Of a stretch of 64,000 nt of DNA, positions 30,499 through 40,001 are shown piece by piece (the stretch's first letter is position 1; each line of letters starts with the position of its first letter). The DNA is from Streptomyces sp. DH-12. GTDB lineage: Bacteria > Actinomycetota > Actinomycetes > Streptomycetales > Streptomycetaceae. A program made the position numbers and the translations under genes. The notes under the pieces were generated by a model. The model was given only the letters and a program-made list of their open reading frames with translations, was not told where the DNA came from and did not search any database. The stretch is from assembly GCF_002899455.1 (NCBI RefSeq), contig NZ_PPFB01000001.1:434001-498000 (forward strand), written 5' to 3'.

Positions 30499-31110
30499 CT
30501 AGATGTTCCCGGGGAAGAGGTAGTCCGTCTTCCCGTTGACCCAGTCGATGATCAGCACCTCGTCCCCGTAATCCTCAGTGATCGACGGCGGTTGTCCCAG
30601 GTGGAGCATGCCGGCGTGCCGCCTCATGTGGACGTACCGACCGTCCTCGTCCGTCTCTGCGTTCGCGCAGGTCAGGGTCATCTTCACTGGTGTGGACTTG
30701 AGATGGGCCGTCCCGCCGCAGATGCGGAACGCTTCCATCGAGTCCCTGACGGCAAGCGGCTCGCCGACTGTGCTGGCCGCCCCGTCCTTCTCGATCTCCA
30801 GCGAGTAGTAGTTCTCGCTGGCGGATCCCGGCGAGATTTCCCAGGTCCCCACCAACTTGGCGGTGTTCAGCGGTCGCTGACTCCGGGAGGGTGATGAGGG
30901 AACCGGCTTTTCGGGTGACTCGGTGGCCGGCGCTGTGGATTCACCGGCCGACGAGGCCCGAGCGGTGGCGGCGCCTGCCGGTTCGTCGGTCTTGAACGAA
31001 TGGCCCGGGCTGCACGCCACGAGAGCAAGGCAGCAACTCACGGCAATGACCGCGCTTTCGAAAACATGTCCCCTACGCCGATCCGTGATCCGGCGCCTTT
31101 CGATACGCAT
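30499..31110 (-). CDS. Putative lipoprotein, first gene of the M48 operon
   Basis: A 203-residue predicted lipoprotein. The signal helix (FESAVIAVSCCLALVAC) ends in the lipobox LVAC, and an Ala/Ser/Thr/Glu-rich spacer follows. The C-terminal domain resembles the next gene's product. The frame is open further upstream, but the ATG at 31110 places the signal peptide correctly and follows GGGAGGTG. A GTG at 31125 is the alternative. It heads the operon of two lipoproteins, a small protein and an M48 protease. The function is unknown. Confidence 0.8.
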   Translation of the reverse strand: MRIERRRITDRRRGHVFESAVIAVSCCLALVACSPGHSFKTDEPAGAATARASSAGESTAPATESPEKPVPSSPSRSQRPLNTAKLVGTWEISPGSASENYYSLEIEKDGAASTVGEPLAVRDSMEAFRICGGTAHLKSTPVKMTLTCANAETDEDGRYVHMRRHAGMLHLGQPPSITEDYGDEVLIIDWVNGKTDYLFPGNI

Positions 31111-31764
31111 GGCTTCGTCGGACACCTCCCCCGTCGCACAAAGCCTGCCGCCCCGTGGACGGCACGACTTCCGAAAGTGTTCCACGCTCGCCTTCACCGC
31201 CACAACACGAATGGGCCGATCTCCGGGCCGAACGTGCATGCTGACGCTGGCCATGGACCAGGCTCGTACTTCGCTCACGTCATGGAGAAGGACGACGGGC
31301 AACCGGCGCTTCGCGTCTTCGCCGAGGACCGCGTGGCCGTCGAAGTCGAACAGCGGGCGTGGAGGAGCAGAAAGAGGACCGCAATCACGAGGTCTTTCCC
31401 TGTTCCTGGACGTCCGAGAAGTACCGAGGGTTTCAACGTTGACGCTTCAGGGTGAGGACGGCAGCGGCGATGACGGTCGTGCGGTCGGGGCCGCAGCTAG
31501 GATCTCCGCGGAAGACGCGCCGAGTTCCGGCGTCGCGACGCCTCTCTCGGCCGGTGCTCACGCCGCCGGCAGGGCCCGGTTGGTCGTCGGTCGCGGTCTG
31601 CCCCGGGTGACGGCCGAGGTGGACGAGCGCGGGTGGACGACGGACGGCCCGTCGCCCTCGCCTGCCTCCCGGGGGACCGCGCCGGCCGGAGGTGCTCCGG
31701 CGGCGGACGGCGCCGGCGCGGTGCCGGGGCCCGGCCGCTCACGGGAAGCGGCGGCGGGAGCCGG
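31111..31764. other. 650-bp intergenic region upstream of the lipoprotein-protease operon
   Basis: No convincing gene. It holds the promoter side of the leftward lipoprotein operon and the tail side of the oxidoreductase gene. A 10-base palindrome TCAACGTTGA lies at 31433-31442, about 320 bases before the operon start. A short coding-like + strand patch at about 31230-31380 has no start signal. Confidence 0.4.
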
Positions 31765-32793
31765 TCAGGGACGCAGTTCCAGGGTGATGTGCGGGGACAG
31801 GGCTCGGAGGAAGTCGGGCGCGTCGAAGACCTCCCCCGCGGAGACGACGCCGAACGCCTCGGTCCGTCCGGTGAGGACGCGGTCGACCGCTTCCGCCACG
31901 AGGGGTGCGGTGACGGCGTAGATGTCCCGGCCGCGGGCCACGGCGCGCCGTTCGGCGCCGCCCGAGCGCACGACGACGTCGACGAGGAAGGTCTGGTCGG
32001 AGCGGCCGCGTTCGTCGACCGCGGCCGGCGTGGGGGTGTCCGGGTCCGCGATGTCCCGGGCCGCCTCGACCGTCATGTAGGTGCGCACCTCGGGGACCGG
32101 AAGGTGGCTGGGGATGGTCACGACGTCGGCCATCGTGAATTCCCCGATGACGGACCGGGGGCCCATCGGGTCGGGGAAGGACCACTCCAGGGTCGGCGGG
32201 GCGTCGTGACGGTACTCCAGCCGTCCGCCGGTGTAGCGGACGCGGCGGCCGTCCCGCCGCTGCCGGGAGACCGCGCCCGCGGCACGCGTCCCGGCGGTGG
32301 GGTGCCAGCTGTTCAGCCCGTACGCGACGTGCGCCTCGTCGGCCGCCGTCCAGTCGCCCATCGCCGCGGTGACCAGCAGGTCGCCGAATCCGCCGAAGAA
32401 GGCCATCGCCGGGACGATCACCGCTCCCGCCTCCCGCGCCCGGTCGGCGAAGTGCGCGAAGGTGTCGACGTTGGCCTCGATCTCGGCCGCCACGTCCAGG
32501 TACGGGATCCCGGCGCGCAGGGCGGCCTCGATCACGGGGGCGGCCGTCACGGCGAAGGGCCCGGCACAGTTGATCACAGCCGCCGCGCCGGCCAGCGCGT
32601 GGTCGAGCGAGACCGGGTCGTCGACCGACGCCGGGCGGGCGTCCAGCCCGGTCTCGTACGCGAGCGCCTTCAGCTTGTCCGCGTCGCGGCCGGAGAGCAC
32701 CGGCAGGAGCCCGCGCTCCCTCAGCTCCGCCACCACGAACCGCCCGGTGTGCCCGTACGCGCCGAACACCGCCACCGTCCGGTCTGATCCCAT
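31765..32793 (-). CDS. Saccharopine dehydrogenase-like NAD(P)-binding oxidoreductase
   Basis: A 342-residue protein with an N-terminal Rossmann motif AVFGAYGHTGRFV. INCAGPFAVTAAPVIEAAL follows, typical of the saccharopine-dehydrogenase-like superfamily (trans-acting enoyl reductase branch). The C-terminal part is a less conserved catalytic domain. The substrate is unknown. The frame is open far upstream, but the ATG at 32793 begins exactly at the Rossmann fold. It diverges from a GlxA-type AraC regulator across about 110 bases, so that regulator probably controls it. Confidence 0.87.
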   Translation of the reverse strand: MGSDRTVAVFGAYGHTGRFVVAELRERGLLPVLSGRDADKLKALAYETGLDARPASVDDPVSLDHALAGAAAVINCAGPFAVTAAPVIEAALRAGIPYLDVAAEIEANVDTFAHFADRAREAGAVIVPAMAFFGGFGDLLVTAAMGDWTAADEAHVAYGLNSWHPTAGTRAAGAVSRQRRDGRRVRYTGGRLEYRHDAPPTLEWSFPDPMGPRSVIGEFTMADVVTIPSHLPVPEVRTYMTVEAARDIADPDTPTPAAVDERGRSDQTFLVDVVVRSGGAERRAVARGRDIYAVTAPLVAEAVDRVLTGRTEAFGVVSAGEVFDAPDFLRALSPHITLELRP

Positions 32794-32904
32794 GGGTCCT
32801 CCCCCGCACTCGAATGATCCGCTGCGATCTGTCACGTACATCCTGACGAGGGTCGTCATCCGAGTACGACTGTCCGGAACGCCATGCCTCATACAATTCC
32901 GGAC

Positions 32905-33915
32905 ATGGCTACTGTCGCGCTGGCCGTCACCGACGGCATGCTGCACTTCGAACTGGCTCTGGCGTGCGAGGTCTTCGGAGCCGAACCGGCCGGCGTGCCG
33001 AATCCCCGGTACCGCCTCTCGGTCTGCGGCCCGGGCGCCGTGCGGGCCGGCCGCTTCCGGCTGGAGCCCGACCACGGACTCGACCGCCTCCCGGGCGCCG
33101 ACACCGTGATCGTCCCGGGCTGGGCCGACATCGACCAGGACCCGCCGGACGAGCTGATCGACGCGGTGCGCGCGGCCCACGAGGCGGGCGCACGCGTGGC
33201 CTCCCTCTGCACGGGCGCCTTCGTGCTGGCCGCCGCCGGTCTGCTGGACGGCAGGCGTGCGACCACGCACTGGGCGCACACCCGTGAGCTGGCCGAGCGC
33301 CACCCCCGGGTGACGGTGGACCCGGACGTGCTCTACGTGGACAACGGCAGCGTGCTCACCTCCGCCGGCAAGGCCGCCGCCATGGACCTGTGCCTGCACC
33401 TGGTCCGTCTCGACCACGGCTCGTCGGTCGCCAACACGCTCGCCCGCCGTCTGGTCGTGCCGCCGCACCGGGACGGCGGCCAGGCCCAGTTCGTCACCAC
33501 CCCGGTCCCCGCCCCGGGCAACCACCCGCTCGCCGAGCTCCTCCCCTGGGCGGTCCAGCGACTGGACCGCCCGCTCACCGTGGAGGACCTGGCCCGCCAG
33601 GCGCGGATGAGCTCGCGCAACCTGGGCCGCCACTTCAGAGCGGTGACCGGCACCACTCCGCTGCAGTGGCTGCTCACCCAACGGATCCGTCGCGCCCAGG
33701 AGTTGCTGGAGACCACCGACGACACCGTCGACACCATCGCGGCGGCCACCGGCATGGGCACCGCCACGACGCTGCGCCGACACTTCAACCGGACGGTCGG
33801 GGTGCCGCCGGACGCCTACCGCCGCACCTTCCGCTCGCGGACCCGCACCGGCTCCGACGGCGGTGCGGTGCCCGGCGGCGCGGCCGGGCACGCAGGGCTT
33901 CGGCGGTCCCGTTGA
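32905..33915 (+). CDS. GlxA-type AraC-family regulator (DJ-1/PfpI domain plus HTH)
   Basis: A 336-residue regulator. Residues 1-170 form a DJ-1/PfpI-like domain (FELALACEVFGAEP, VIVPGW, and the nucleophile-elbow-like ASLCTGAFVLAAAG). Residues 220-320 form an AraC helix-turn-helix pair (LTVEDLARQARMSSRNLGRHF, TPLQWLLTQRIRRAQELLE, RHFNRTVGVPPDAYR). An ATG at 32884 in the same frame is the alternative start; neither has a clear ribosome site. It is divergent from the oxidoreductase gene, the usual place for its target. Confidence 0.9.
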   Translation: MATVALAVTDGMLHFELALACEVFGAEPAGVPNPRYRLSVCGPGAVRAGRFRLEPDHGLDRLPGADTVIVPGWADIDQDPPDELIDAVRAAHEAGARVASLCTGAFVLAAAGLLDGRRATTHWAHTRELAERHPRVTVDPDVLYVDNGSVLTSAGKAAAMDLCLHLVRLDHGSSVANTLARRLVVPPHRDGGQAQFVTTPVPAPGNHPLAELLPWAVQRLDRPLTVEDLARQARMSSRNLGRHFRAVTGTTPLQWLLTQRIRRAQELLETTDDTVDTIAAATGMGTATTLRRHFNRTVGVPPDAYRRTFRSRTRTGSDGGAVPGGAAGHAGLRRSR

Positions 33916-34112
33916 GCAAGCCGCCCTGGGCAGGGGGCGGGCTCGGGCGGCCGTGCGCCAGCTGTGCGTGGTGTGGAGCGGGGGCAGCCTCTCGGGGACG
34001 GCGCGGTCGCGGACGAGAAGGGTTCTCGTACTGCAACCGCAGTCGCTGGGCGGCTGGGCTGGATGCGCCGCGTGCCCGGATCGGCGGTAGGGAGACGAAG
34101 GGGTCGATCGTC

Positions 34113-34200
34113 ATGAAGACACGCCGCCCGAGACGTAGCAGGGGCCGGAGAGGAGCCACCTTCCTCGGCCTTCTCACCGCTCCAGCTGGAATCGGTTGTG
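34113..34200 (+). pseudogene. Possible truncated secreted-protein start, cut by an IS630 relic
   Basis: An ATG with GACGAAGGGG upstream opens a basic N-terminus (MKTRRPRRSRGRRG) and a short hydrophobic stretch (ATFLGLLTAPAGIG), like a signal peptide. The reading frame ends soon after entering the transposase relic. It may be the remaining start of a gene destroyed by insertion, or chance. Confidence 0.3.
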
Positions 34201-34480
34201 CGGCGGCCGGCGCCGCTTCGCCCGGACCGACTACCGCGACCTGCTGACCGCTGCCCACCCGCAACTCGGCGCTCCTCTCGTACTCGTCCGGGACAACCTC
34301 GACGTGCACCCGGGCGCCCGGCTGCGGGCCTTCATCAGCACCCATGACCGGATCACGCCCACCAGCCACCGCATCACGCACCCGACCTGAACCCGGTCGA
34401 AGGCATCTGGTCACTGGTCCGACGCGCCGGCCTGCCACGGCATCGCCAACTCCTCAGCCGCTGTCACGCACCACCTCGCG
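34200..34480 (+). pseudogene. IS630-family transposase fragment, frameshifted
   Basis: Two frames together give the C-terminal part of an IS630-type DDE transposase: RFARTDYRDLLTAAHPQLG, LVLVRDNLDVHPGARLRAFI, then after a shift near 34370 PDLNPVEGIWSLVRRAG. The Asp of RDNLD and the Glu of NPVEGIW are two catalytic positions. The N-terminal part is missing. The bases 33916-34112 and 34481-34625 show no gene. Confidence 0.85.
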
Positions 34481-34625
34481 AGGAGCCCGCCTTCCGCCGC
34501 CGCGCTTCGTCACAGGTTCGTCGAGGCGGTTCAGCCGGAGGCCTCGCGCGTGGCCCGACAGAGCGCGGGCAGCGCCCGCGAAGGTGCTCGGACGCCCGGC
34601 AGCGTCCGTTCACCGAAGCCGTCCG

Positions 34626-36524
34626 TCAGTCCCTGCCGATGACGACCACTTCGTCCTCGGCCGTCCAGCGGCGCCGCTCGTGTTTGGGGGGATTGATGCG
34701 CACGCCGTAACCGGGACCCGTCGACGATTCGTCGTGGCTCCGGTAGCCGATGGCGCAGTCGCCGCGATGACGCGCCGCGGCCACCACCGTGGCGAACGAC
34801 ATCTCACGCCCGGGCAGTACGTAGTCGGTGGCCGGCCGCAGGCGGACCCCGGCGCCGTCCGCGGAGAACAGTTCCTCGAACACCGCTGCCAGATGCCGGT
34901 TCTGGGAGATCTGGGCCATGAGCAGACCGATGAGCTTGCCACTGATGATCACGTCGGCTCCGGGACCGACGGGGGCCAGTGTCCGGTTCCGGTCGTCGAT
35001 CAGTTCGGTGACGACCGGCAGTTCGCGCCCGGTGGCTTCCTCCAGTTGGCGCAGCAGCAGGAGGGTGACGAGCGTGCGGTTGTCGGGGTCGTCCGGCGAC
35101 TGTCCGGGGACGGGGTCCCGGCCGAGCACGATCACGCTGTCGTAGGAGTGGACGTCCAGGCGTCGCAGGGTCTCAGGACGGGTGACGTCCCCGTGGTGCA
35201 GTGTCAGGCCCAGACCGGTACCGCTGTTCGCGTCGGCCTCGTTCACCTGCCGGGCTGTCGCTTCACCCTGCTCCGCCACCACGTCGACGACCGATCCGGA
35301 CCGCGCGCGGCGTCGCAGCTGGTCGATTATGAGCGGTGCTCGGCGATTCCATCCCAGCAGAAGCACCCGCTCCGCTCGCGTGGGCGCCGGAGGACCGGAA
35401 GCCATCACCGTCTCCTCGACCAGCTCCGCACAGTCACCCAGCCAGGCCGTGTCGTCGTCACGGGAGATGACGACGAGCAGGTCGTCCGGAGCGATGGGCG
35501 TCTTCGGCGGCGGACTGAGCAGGGGTGCGCCTCCTCGTACCATCCCGACGACGCTCGACGTCGGGTAGGACAGCAGGGCGTCGCCGAACGGGCGGCCGGC
35601 CAGGGCCGGCTCGGTGATCAGGTAGAACTCGTCGCCGGCGAAGTCGAGGAGTTCCTGGTGCACCAGGGAGAGTCCGGGGCGGCGGGCGGCCTGGACGATC
35701 AGCCGGGCGGTGACGGTGTCACTCTCCAGGACGACGCCGTCCGGTCCTGCGGCGAGACAGGCGGCCAGGCGGTACCGGTCGTCCCGGACGGCGGCGACGA
35801 CGGGCGGGCGGTTCCTCTGCCCGGCCAGGGCCGCCCTGAGCGCCAGCAGTGTCTTGACCACCTCGGCATCGGCGTCGGGCCCGTCGTGCGGCAGGATCAG
35901 CACGACACCGGCCGTGGCCGGGCTCACCAGGGGGAGCACGGCCGGATCGGTGGTGGGACCGCTGCGGCAGATCAGCCGCGTGCGTCCGGCAGAGCCCACC
36001 TTCGTGCTCAGAGCCTCCTCCATGAGGGTCTTGTCCCGGTCGGCCAGCACCGCCACCGCGGCACGCCGCTGGTTGGCGTTGGCGGCCACCAGCTCGCTCA
36101 CCACCGTGAAGACCTGCTCCGACCACCCCAGGACCACGGCGTGCCCCTGTTCGAGCACGGTGGAGCGGCCCCGCCGCAACGCGGTGAGCCGCTCCGTGAG
36201 CGCCGTCGTGATCAGACCGACGAGCGTCGAGACGTACAGCAGAGTGACCAGGGCGAGCAGCACCGACATCACCACCCGCAGCGGCGTGCCCGTCGCGCCG
36301 CCCAGCCGTAGCGCCTCTCCGGTGAGGCGCCATACCTCCGCCAGCCGGTCCGTCAGGGACGCCGGCGCGTCAGGGTCGGTCCACACCAGCACCGCACTGG
36401 CCGGAACGACGACGGCCAGGCACAGCAGCGCCATCCAGCCGACGAGAGCGGCGGCGCCGCGGGTCAGCGTGCTGTCGAACCAGTAACGGGCCCTGCCACC
36501 GAACGGAGTGCGCCGCTGCCCCAC
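34626..36524 (-). CDS. CASTOR/POLLUX-like ion channel protein
   Basis: A 632-residue membrane protein. Two membrane segments lie at the N-terminus (ALVGWMALLCLAVVVPASAV about 28-47, and VVMSVLLALVTLLYVSTLVG about 84-103) with a pore-like loop between them. Two large RCK/TrkA-N-type regulatory parts follow (GHAVVLGWSEQVFTVVSELV, then VLLLGWNRRAPLIIDQLR and DSVIVLGRD). This is the layout of CASTOR/POLLUX (DMI1) channels, whose bacterial members are poorly studied. Potassium or calcium conductance is inferred from the plant proteins. The GTG at 36524 follows GGGGGAAGG. It is monocistronic and divergent from the oxidase gene. Confidence 0.85.
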   Translation of the reverse strand: MGQRRTPFGGRARYWFDSTLTRGAAALVGWMALLCLAVVVPASAVLVWTDPDAPASLTDRLAEVWRLTGEALRLGGATGTPLRVVMSVLLALVTLLYVSTLVGLITTALTERLTALRRGRSTVLEQGHAVVLGWSEQVFTVVSELVAANANQRRAAVAVLADRDKTLMEEALSTKVGSAGRTRLICRSGPTTDPAVLPLVSPATAGVVLILPHDGPDADAEVVKTLLALRAALAGQRNRPPVVAAVRDDRYRLAACLAAGPDGVVLESDTVTARLIVQAARRPGLSLVHQELLDFAGDEFYLITEPALAGRPFGDALLSYPTSSVVGMVRGGAPLLSPPPKTPIAPDDLLVVISRDDDTAWLGDCAELVEETVMASGPPAPTRAERVLLLGWNRRAPLIIDQLRRRARSGSVVDVVAEQGEATARQVNEADANSGTGLGLTLHHGDVTRPETLRRLDVHSYDSVIVLGRDPVPGQSPDDPDNRTLVTLLLLRQLEEATGRELPVVTELIDDRNRTLAPVGPGADVIISGKLIGLLMAQISQNRHLAAVFEELFSADGAGVRLRPATDYVLPGREMSFATVVAAARHRGDCAIGYRSHDESSTGPGYGVRINPPKHERRRWTAEDEVVVIGRD

Positions 36525-36813
36525 CCTTCCCCCTCCCCCTCCTCACACTCTCGCAAGGCCACGTCGGTGCCGCGTACGCGATGCGCCGCGCGGGCCCGCC
36601 GGAGAGCACGGATGTGGATCCGCACGTCGCAGTGTGGGGGACCGATCACCGCGGCGAACGGACTTCGCGCAGCGTTCATCCCATCGGGTCTCCCGGGCCG
36701 TCCACGGCGGCAGACCCGTGGTGACGTCAAGGTTCGCCACCGCTTAGCTCCTTCGGGTCACCACCGGAGCGAAGGACGGGCGCCCGGTCGCGGCCACCGG
36801 TACAAAGACCGCC

Positions 36814-38826
36814 ATGACTGAAGATCACGCGGTGGTGCGCTCGAACGGCGGTTTCTCCCGGAGAAGCTTCGCGGCGGCGGCCGGCACTGCCACGGTGGCC
36901 ACAGCCCTGACCGGCGGTGCCGCCGCGGCTCTGCCCGCTCCGGCCGCCCCGGCCGCTCCGGCCGCTCCGGGCGACAACCGCGACACCGACTTCGACCGGT
37001 GTCTGGCCGTCGCTCGCGCACTGCTCGTCCTGGACTCCGACGACCGCCCCCTCGTCCCGCGCTACCAGAGCGTCCTCCGGAAGGGGCTACCGGTTCAGCG
37101 ACGAGCACGGCCCAAGAACGTCCTGGTCATCGGTGCCGGCCCGGCCGGGCTGGTGGCCGCCTGGCTGTTGAAGAGGGCAGGCCACCGGGTGACGGTGCTG
37201 GAGGCCAACGGCAACCGGGCGGGCGGACGCATCAAGACCTTCCGGAGCGGTGGCCACGAACGCGCCGAGCAGCCCTTCGCCGATCCCCGCCAGTACGCCG
37301 AAGCGGGCGCGATGCGCATCCCGGGCAGCCATCCCCTGGTGATGGAGCTGATCGACCGGTTCGACCTGAAGAAGCGGCGTTTCCACTACGTCGACGTCGA
37401 CGGCGAGGGGCGTCCTGCCAACCGTACCTGGATCCATGTCAACGGTATCCGCGTGCGGCGTGCCGACTACGCCCGCGCGCCCCGGCGCGTGAACCGGTCG
37501 TTCGGCGTCCCCCGGGCCCGCTGGGACACCCCCGCCGCCGTCATCCTGCGCTCCGCACTGGACCCGGTGCGCGACGAGTTCAGTCACGTCGGCCGCGACG
37601 GCAAGCGGGTCGACAAGCCGCTCCCGGAGCGGCTGCGGGGCTGGGCCCGGGTGGTGCAGCGTTTCGGTGACTGGTCGATGTTCCGCTTCCTCACCGAGCA
37701 CGCCGGACTCGACGAACGGACCATCGACCTGATCGGCACGCTGGAGAACCTCACCTCCCGCCTCCCGCTGTCCTTCATCCACAGCTTCATCGGCTCCTCC
37801 CTCATCAGTCCCGACACACCCTTCTACGAGCTGGAGGGCGGCACGGCCGTACTGCCGGACGCCCTGCTGGAACGCGTGCGCAAGGACGTGCGGTTCGACC
37901 GCCGGGTCACGCGCATCCAGTACCACCATCCCGACCGCCCCTCGCCGGACGTCGAGCACGTCCGGAGCGAGGGTCCGCACGTGTGGGTCGACACCGTGTC
38001 GGAGGGCCGCGGCGGTCCCGTCGTACGCGAGCAGTTCACCGCGGACGTCGCCGTGGTCACGGTGCCGTTCTCCGGACTGCGCCACGTACAGATCGCCCCG
38101 CCCCTGTCGTACGGCAAGCGCCGGGCGGTCTGCGAACTGCACTACGACAGCGCGACCAAGGTGCTGCTCGAGTTCAGCCGCCGCTGGTGGGAGTTCGACG
38201 AGGCGGATTGGAAACGGGAGCTTCGCACCGTCGACCCGGGTCTGTACGACGCCTACCGCACCGGTCGCACCGCCGCGGACGGCAGTCTGCTCGGCGCCCA
38301 CCCCTCCGTGCCCGCCGGGCACATCACGGCGGGTCAGCGCACTCACTACGCCGCCAACCGCTCGATCGCGCGCGACCAGCCGGAGGCGGTCGACGTCGTA
38401 GGCGGCGGCTCGGTGTCGGACAACGCCAACCGCTTCATGTTCCACCCGTCCCATCCGGTTCCGGACAGCGCGGGGGGTGTGGTCCTGGCGTCCTACAGCT
38501 GGGCGGACGACGCTCTGCGCTGGGACTCCCTGGACGACGACGCACGGTACCCGCACGCTCTGTGCGGTCTCCAGCAGGTCTACGGCCAGCGCATCGAGGT
38601 CTTCTACACCGGCGCGGGCCGCACACAGAGCTGGCTGCGCGATCCCTACGCCTACGGGGAGGCGTCCGTGCTCCTGCCCGGGCAGCACACGGAGCTGCTG
38701 CCCGCCATCCCCGTGCGCGAAGGGCCGTTGCACTTCGCCGGGGACCACACGTCCGTCAAACCGGCGTGGATCGAGGGAGCCGTGGAGTCCGCCGTGCGTA
38801 CCGCATGGGAGATCCACACCGCATGA
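36814..38826 (+). CDS. Tat-exported flavin amine/L-amino-acid oxidase
   Basis: A 670-residue FAD-dependent oxidase. A Tat signal opens it ([20 protein letters not shown]), followed by an Ala/Pro-rich spacer. The FAD dinucleotide motif is [15 protein letters not shown] at about residue 105, continuing to [15 protein letters not shown]. The C-terminal FAD-contact region is [20 protein letters not shown]. The length and secretion fit Streptomyces extracellular L-amino-acid oxidases, which release ammonia and H2O2. Substrate preference cannot be read. The gene stands alone between an ion-channel gene and an IS701 relic. Confidence 0.9.
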   Translation: MTEDHAVVRSNGGFSRRSFAAAAGTATVATALTGGAAAALPAPAAPAAPAAPGDNRDTDFDRCLAVARALLVLDSDDRPLVPRYQSVLRKGLPVQRRARPKNVLVIGAGPAGLVAAWLLKRAGHRVTVLEANGNRAGGRIKTFRSGGHERAEQPFADPRQYAEAGAMRIPGSHPLVMELIDRFDLKKRRFHYVDVDGEGRPANRTWIHVNGIRVRRADYARAPRRVNRSFGVPRARWDTPAAVILRSALDPVRDEFSHVGRDGKRVDKPLPERLRGWARVVQRFGDWSMFRFLTEHAGLDERTIDLIGTLENLTSRLPLSFIHSFIGSSLISPDTPFYELEGGTAVLPDALLERVRKDVRFDRRVTRIQYHHPDRPSPDVEHVRSEGPHVWVDTVSEGRGGPVVREQFTADVAVVTVPFSGLRHVQIAPPLSYGKRRAVCELHYDSATKVLLEFSRRWWEFDEADWKRELRTVDPGLYDAYRTGRTAADGSLLGAHPSVPAGHITAGQRTHYAANRSIARDQPEAVDVVGGGSVSDNANRFMFHPSHPVPDSAGGVVLASYSWADDALRWDSLDDDARYPHALCGLQQVYGQRIEVFYTGAGRTQSWLRDPYAYGEASVLLPGQHTELLPAIPVREGPLHFAGDHTSVKPAWIEGAVESAVRTAWEIHTA

Positions 38827-38867
38827 ACCGCGCGGTCCGCCCGGCCGGGATCCCTCGCGTCAGGACA

Positions 38868-39112
38868 CCGGCTGCGCGGACGCCTTCCCGGCTGCCGTGA
38901 CCAGACCTCTCACGGTCTGCGCGGGCTCGGTGCACCGCACCTCCGGCGGTCGGCCGGTGCCCGCGCAGGGCGGGCTGGACGGGCCGGGCTCCGGCCGGAT
39001 GGGCGGTGTGGCGGGAGGAAATGCCCACCGTGCAAGGCAGGCCGCGTTCCTCCAGCCCGTGGCGGAAGGCGGCGGCATCACCGTAGCCGGCGTCCGCGAC
39101 CACCAGCGGCAC
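38868..39112 (-). pseudogene. IS701-family transposase fragment, frameshifted
   Basis: The - strand encodes PLVVADAGYGDAAAFRHGLE and LPCTVGISSRHTAHP in one frame. It continues after a frameshift with TGRPPEVRCTEPAQTVRGLV. These match the catalytic-Asp region of IS701/IS4-like DDE transposases. Both ends are missing. It lies between the oxidase and the DasR-type operator. Confidence 0.8.
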
Positions 39113-39230
39113 GTCGACGCCCCGACTGACGGGCCCCGTCCGACGGCGGGCGGTTCGGGCGTGGCGGCATCACCTGCGGCTCAGCACCGGTGACATGGGC
39201 TGCCGGCACGCACGACGTTCGCACACTGTT

Positions 39231-39244
39231 TTGGTCTAGACCAA
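39231..39244. promoter_or_regulatory. DasR-type operator (dre) upstream of the AA10 gene
   Basis: TTGGTCTAGACCAA is a perfect 14-base palindrome. Its core TGGTCTAGACCA (39232-39243) equals the central 12 bases of the DasR consensus ACTGGTCTAGACCAGT. DasR is the GntR repressor that senses phosphorylated amino sugars and controls chitin use in Streptomyces. The site lies 120 bases before a chitin-active AA10 gene. Repression released by N-acetylglucosamine metabolites is the expected control. Confidence 0.9.
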
Positions 39245-39363
39245 GTGGGGTACGCTTCCGTCGCCACCCACGGTCGTCCTCGCGACCATGGAGCTGTCAC
39301 TTGTCATGATCATGCCTGCCTTGCCCTCGGGCGGGCGGGCACGCCCCCCACACAGGAGTCGTC

Positions 39364-39879
39364 ATGAAGAGCAAGAAGATGCTGGCCGCCGCCATCGGCG
39401 CGGGGATCGCCCCGCTCCTGGCGGTCAGCCTGCCGGCCGGCAGCGCGAGCGCGCACGGCTACATTTCCTCGCCCCCCAGCCGACAGGCCCAGTGCGCCGC
39501 CGGTCTGGTCCCCTGCGGCCCCGTCAAGTACGAGCCGCAGAGCGTCGAGGGCCCCAAGGGCCTGATGAGCTGCAGCGGAGGGAACGCCGCCTTCGCCGAG
39601 CTCGACAACGACAGCAAGGGCTGGAAGGCCACCCCGGTCAGCCGGACGACCAGCTTCAACTGGCGGCTGACGGCCCGGCACGCCACCAGCACCTGGCAGT
39701 ACTACGCGGGCGGCCGGAAGATCGCGGAATTCAACGACGGCGGCGCCCGGCCGGGCGAGACCGTCACCCACCAGGTGAACTTCGGCAGCCTGACCGGCAA
39801 GCAGAAGGTGCTGGCCGTGTGGAACATCGCCGACACCCCCAACGCCTTCTACGCCTGCGTGGACGTGAACGTGAGCTGA
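39364..39879 (+). CDS. AA10 lytic polysaccharide monooxygenase / chitin-binding protein
   Basis: A 171-residue secreted copper monooxygenase that oxidatively cuts crystalline chitin (possibly cellulose). The signal peptide ends in GSASA, leaving His31 as the mature N-terminus (HGYISSPPSRQ). His106 (LTARHATSTWQYY) is the second histidine-brace ligand. Four Cys residues are spaced for two disulfides. At about 141 mature residues it is a compact single-domain form with no attached binding module. The ATG at 39364 follows CAGGAG. It is preceded by a DasR-type operator and followed by a strong hairpin, so it is a monocistronic chitin-response gene. Confidence 0.95.
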   Translation: MKSKKMLAAAIGAGIAPLLAVSLPAGSASAHGYISSPPSRQAQCAAGLVPCGPVKYEPQSVEGPKGLMSCSGGNAAFAELDNDSKGWKATPVSRTTSFNWRLTARHATSTWQYYAGGRKIAEFNDGGARPGETVTHQVNFGSLTGKQKVLAVWNIADTPNAFYACVDVNVS

Positions 39880-39888
39880 CGCGGTGCC

Positions 39889-39921
39889 GCGCCACCCGGC
39901 CCTGCCGGGGCCGGGTGGCGC
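39889..39921 (+). terminator. Strong hairpin terminator after the AA10 gene
   Basis: Perfect 14-base arms at 39889-39902 and 39908-39921 with a 5-base loop, beginning 10 bases after the stop codon. No U-tract follows. Confidence 0.85.
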
Positions 39922-40001
39922 TCCGGGCACCGGCGTCTCCTCCCCCGGCCGTCCGGCGGCCGGAAGCCTTCAGGTGACCGCGTGCGAGCAGGTACGGAAG
40001 G

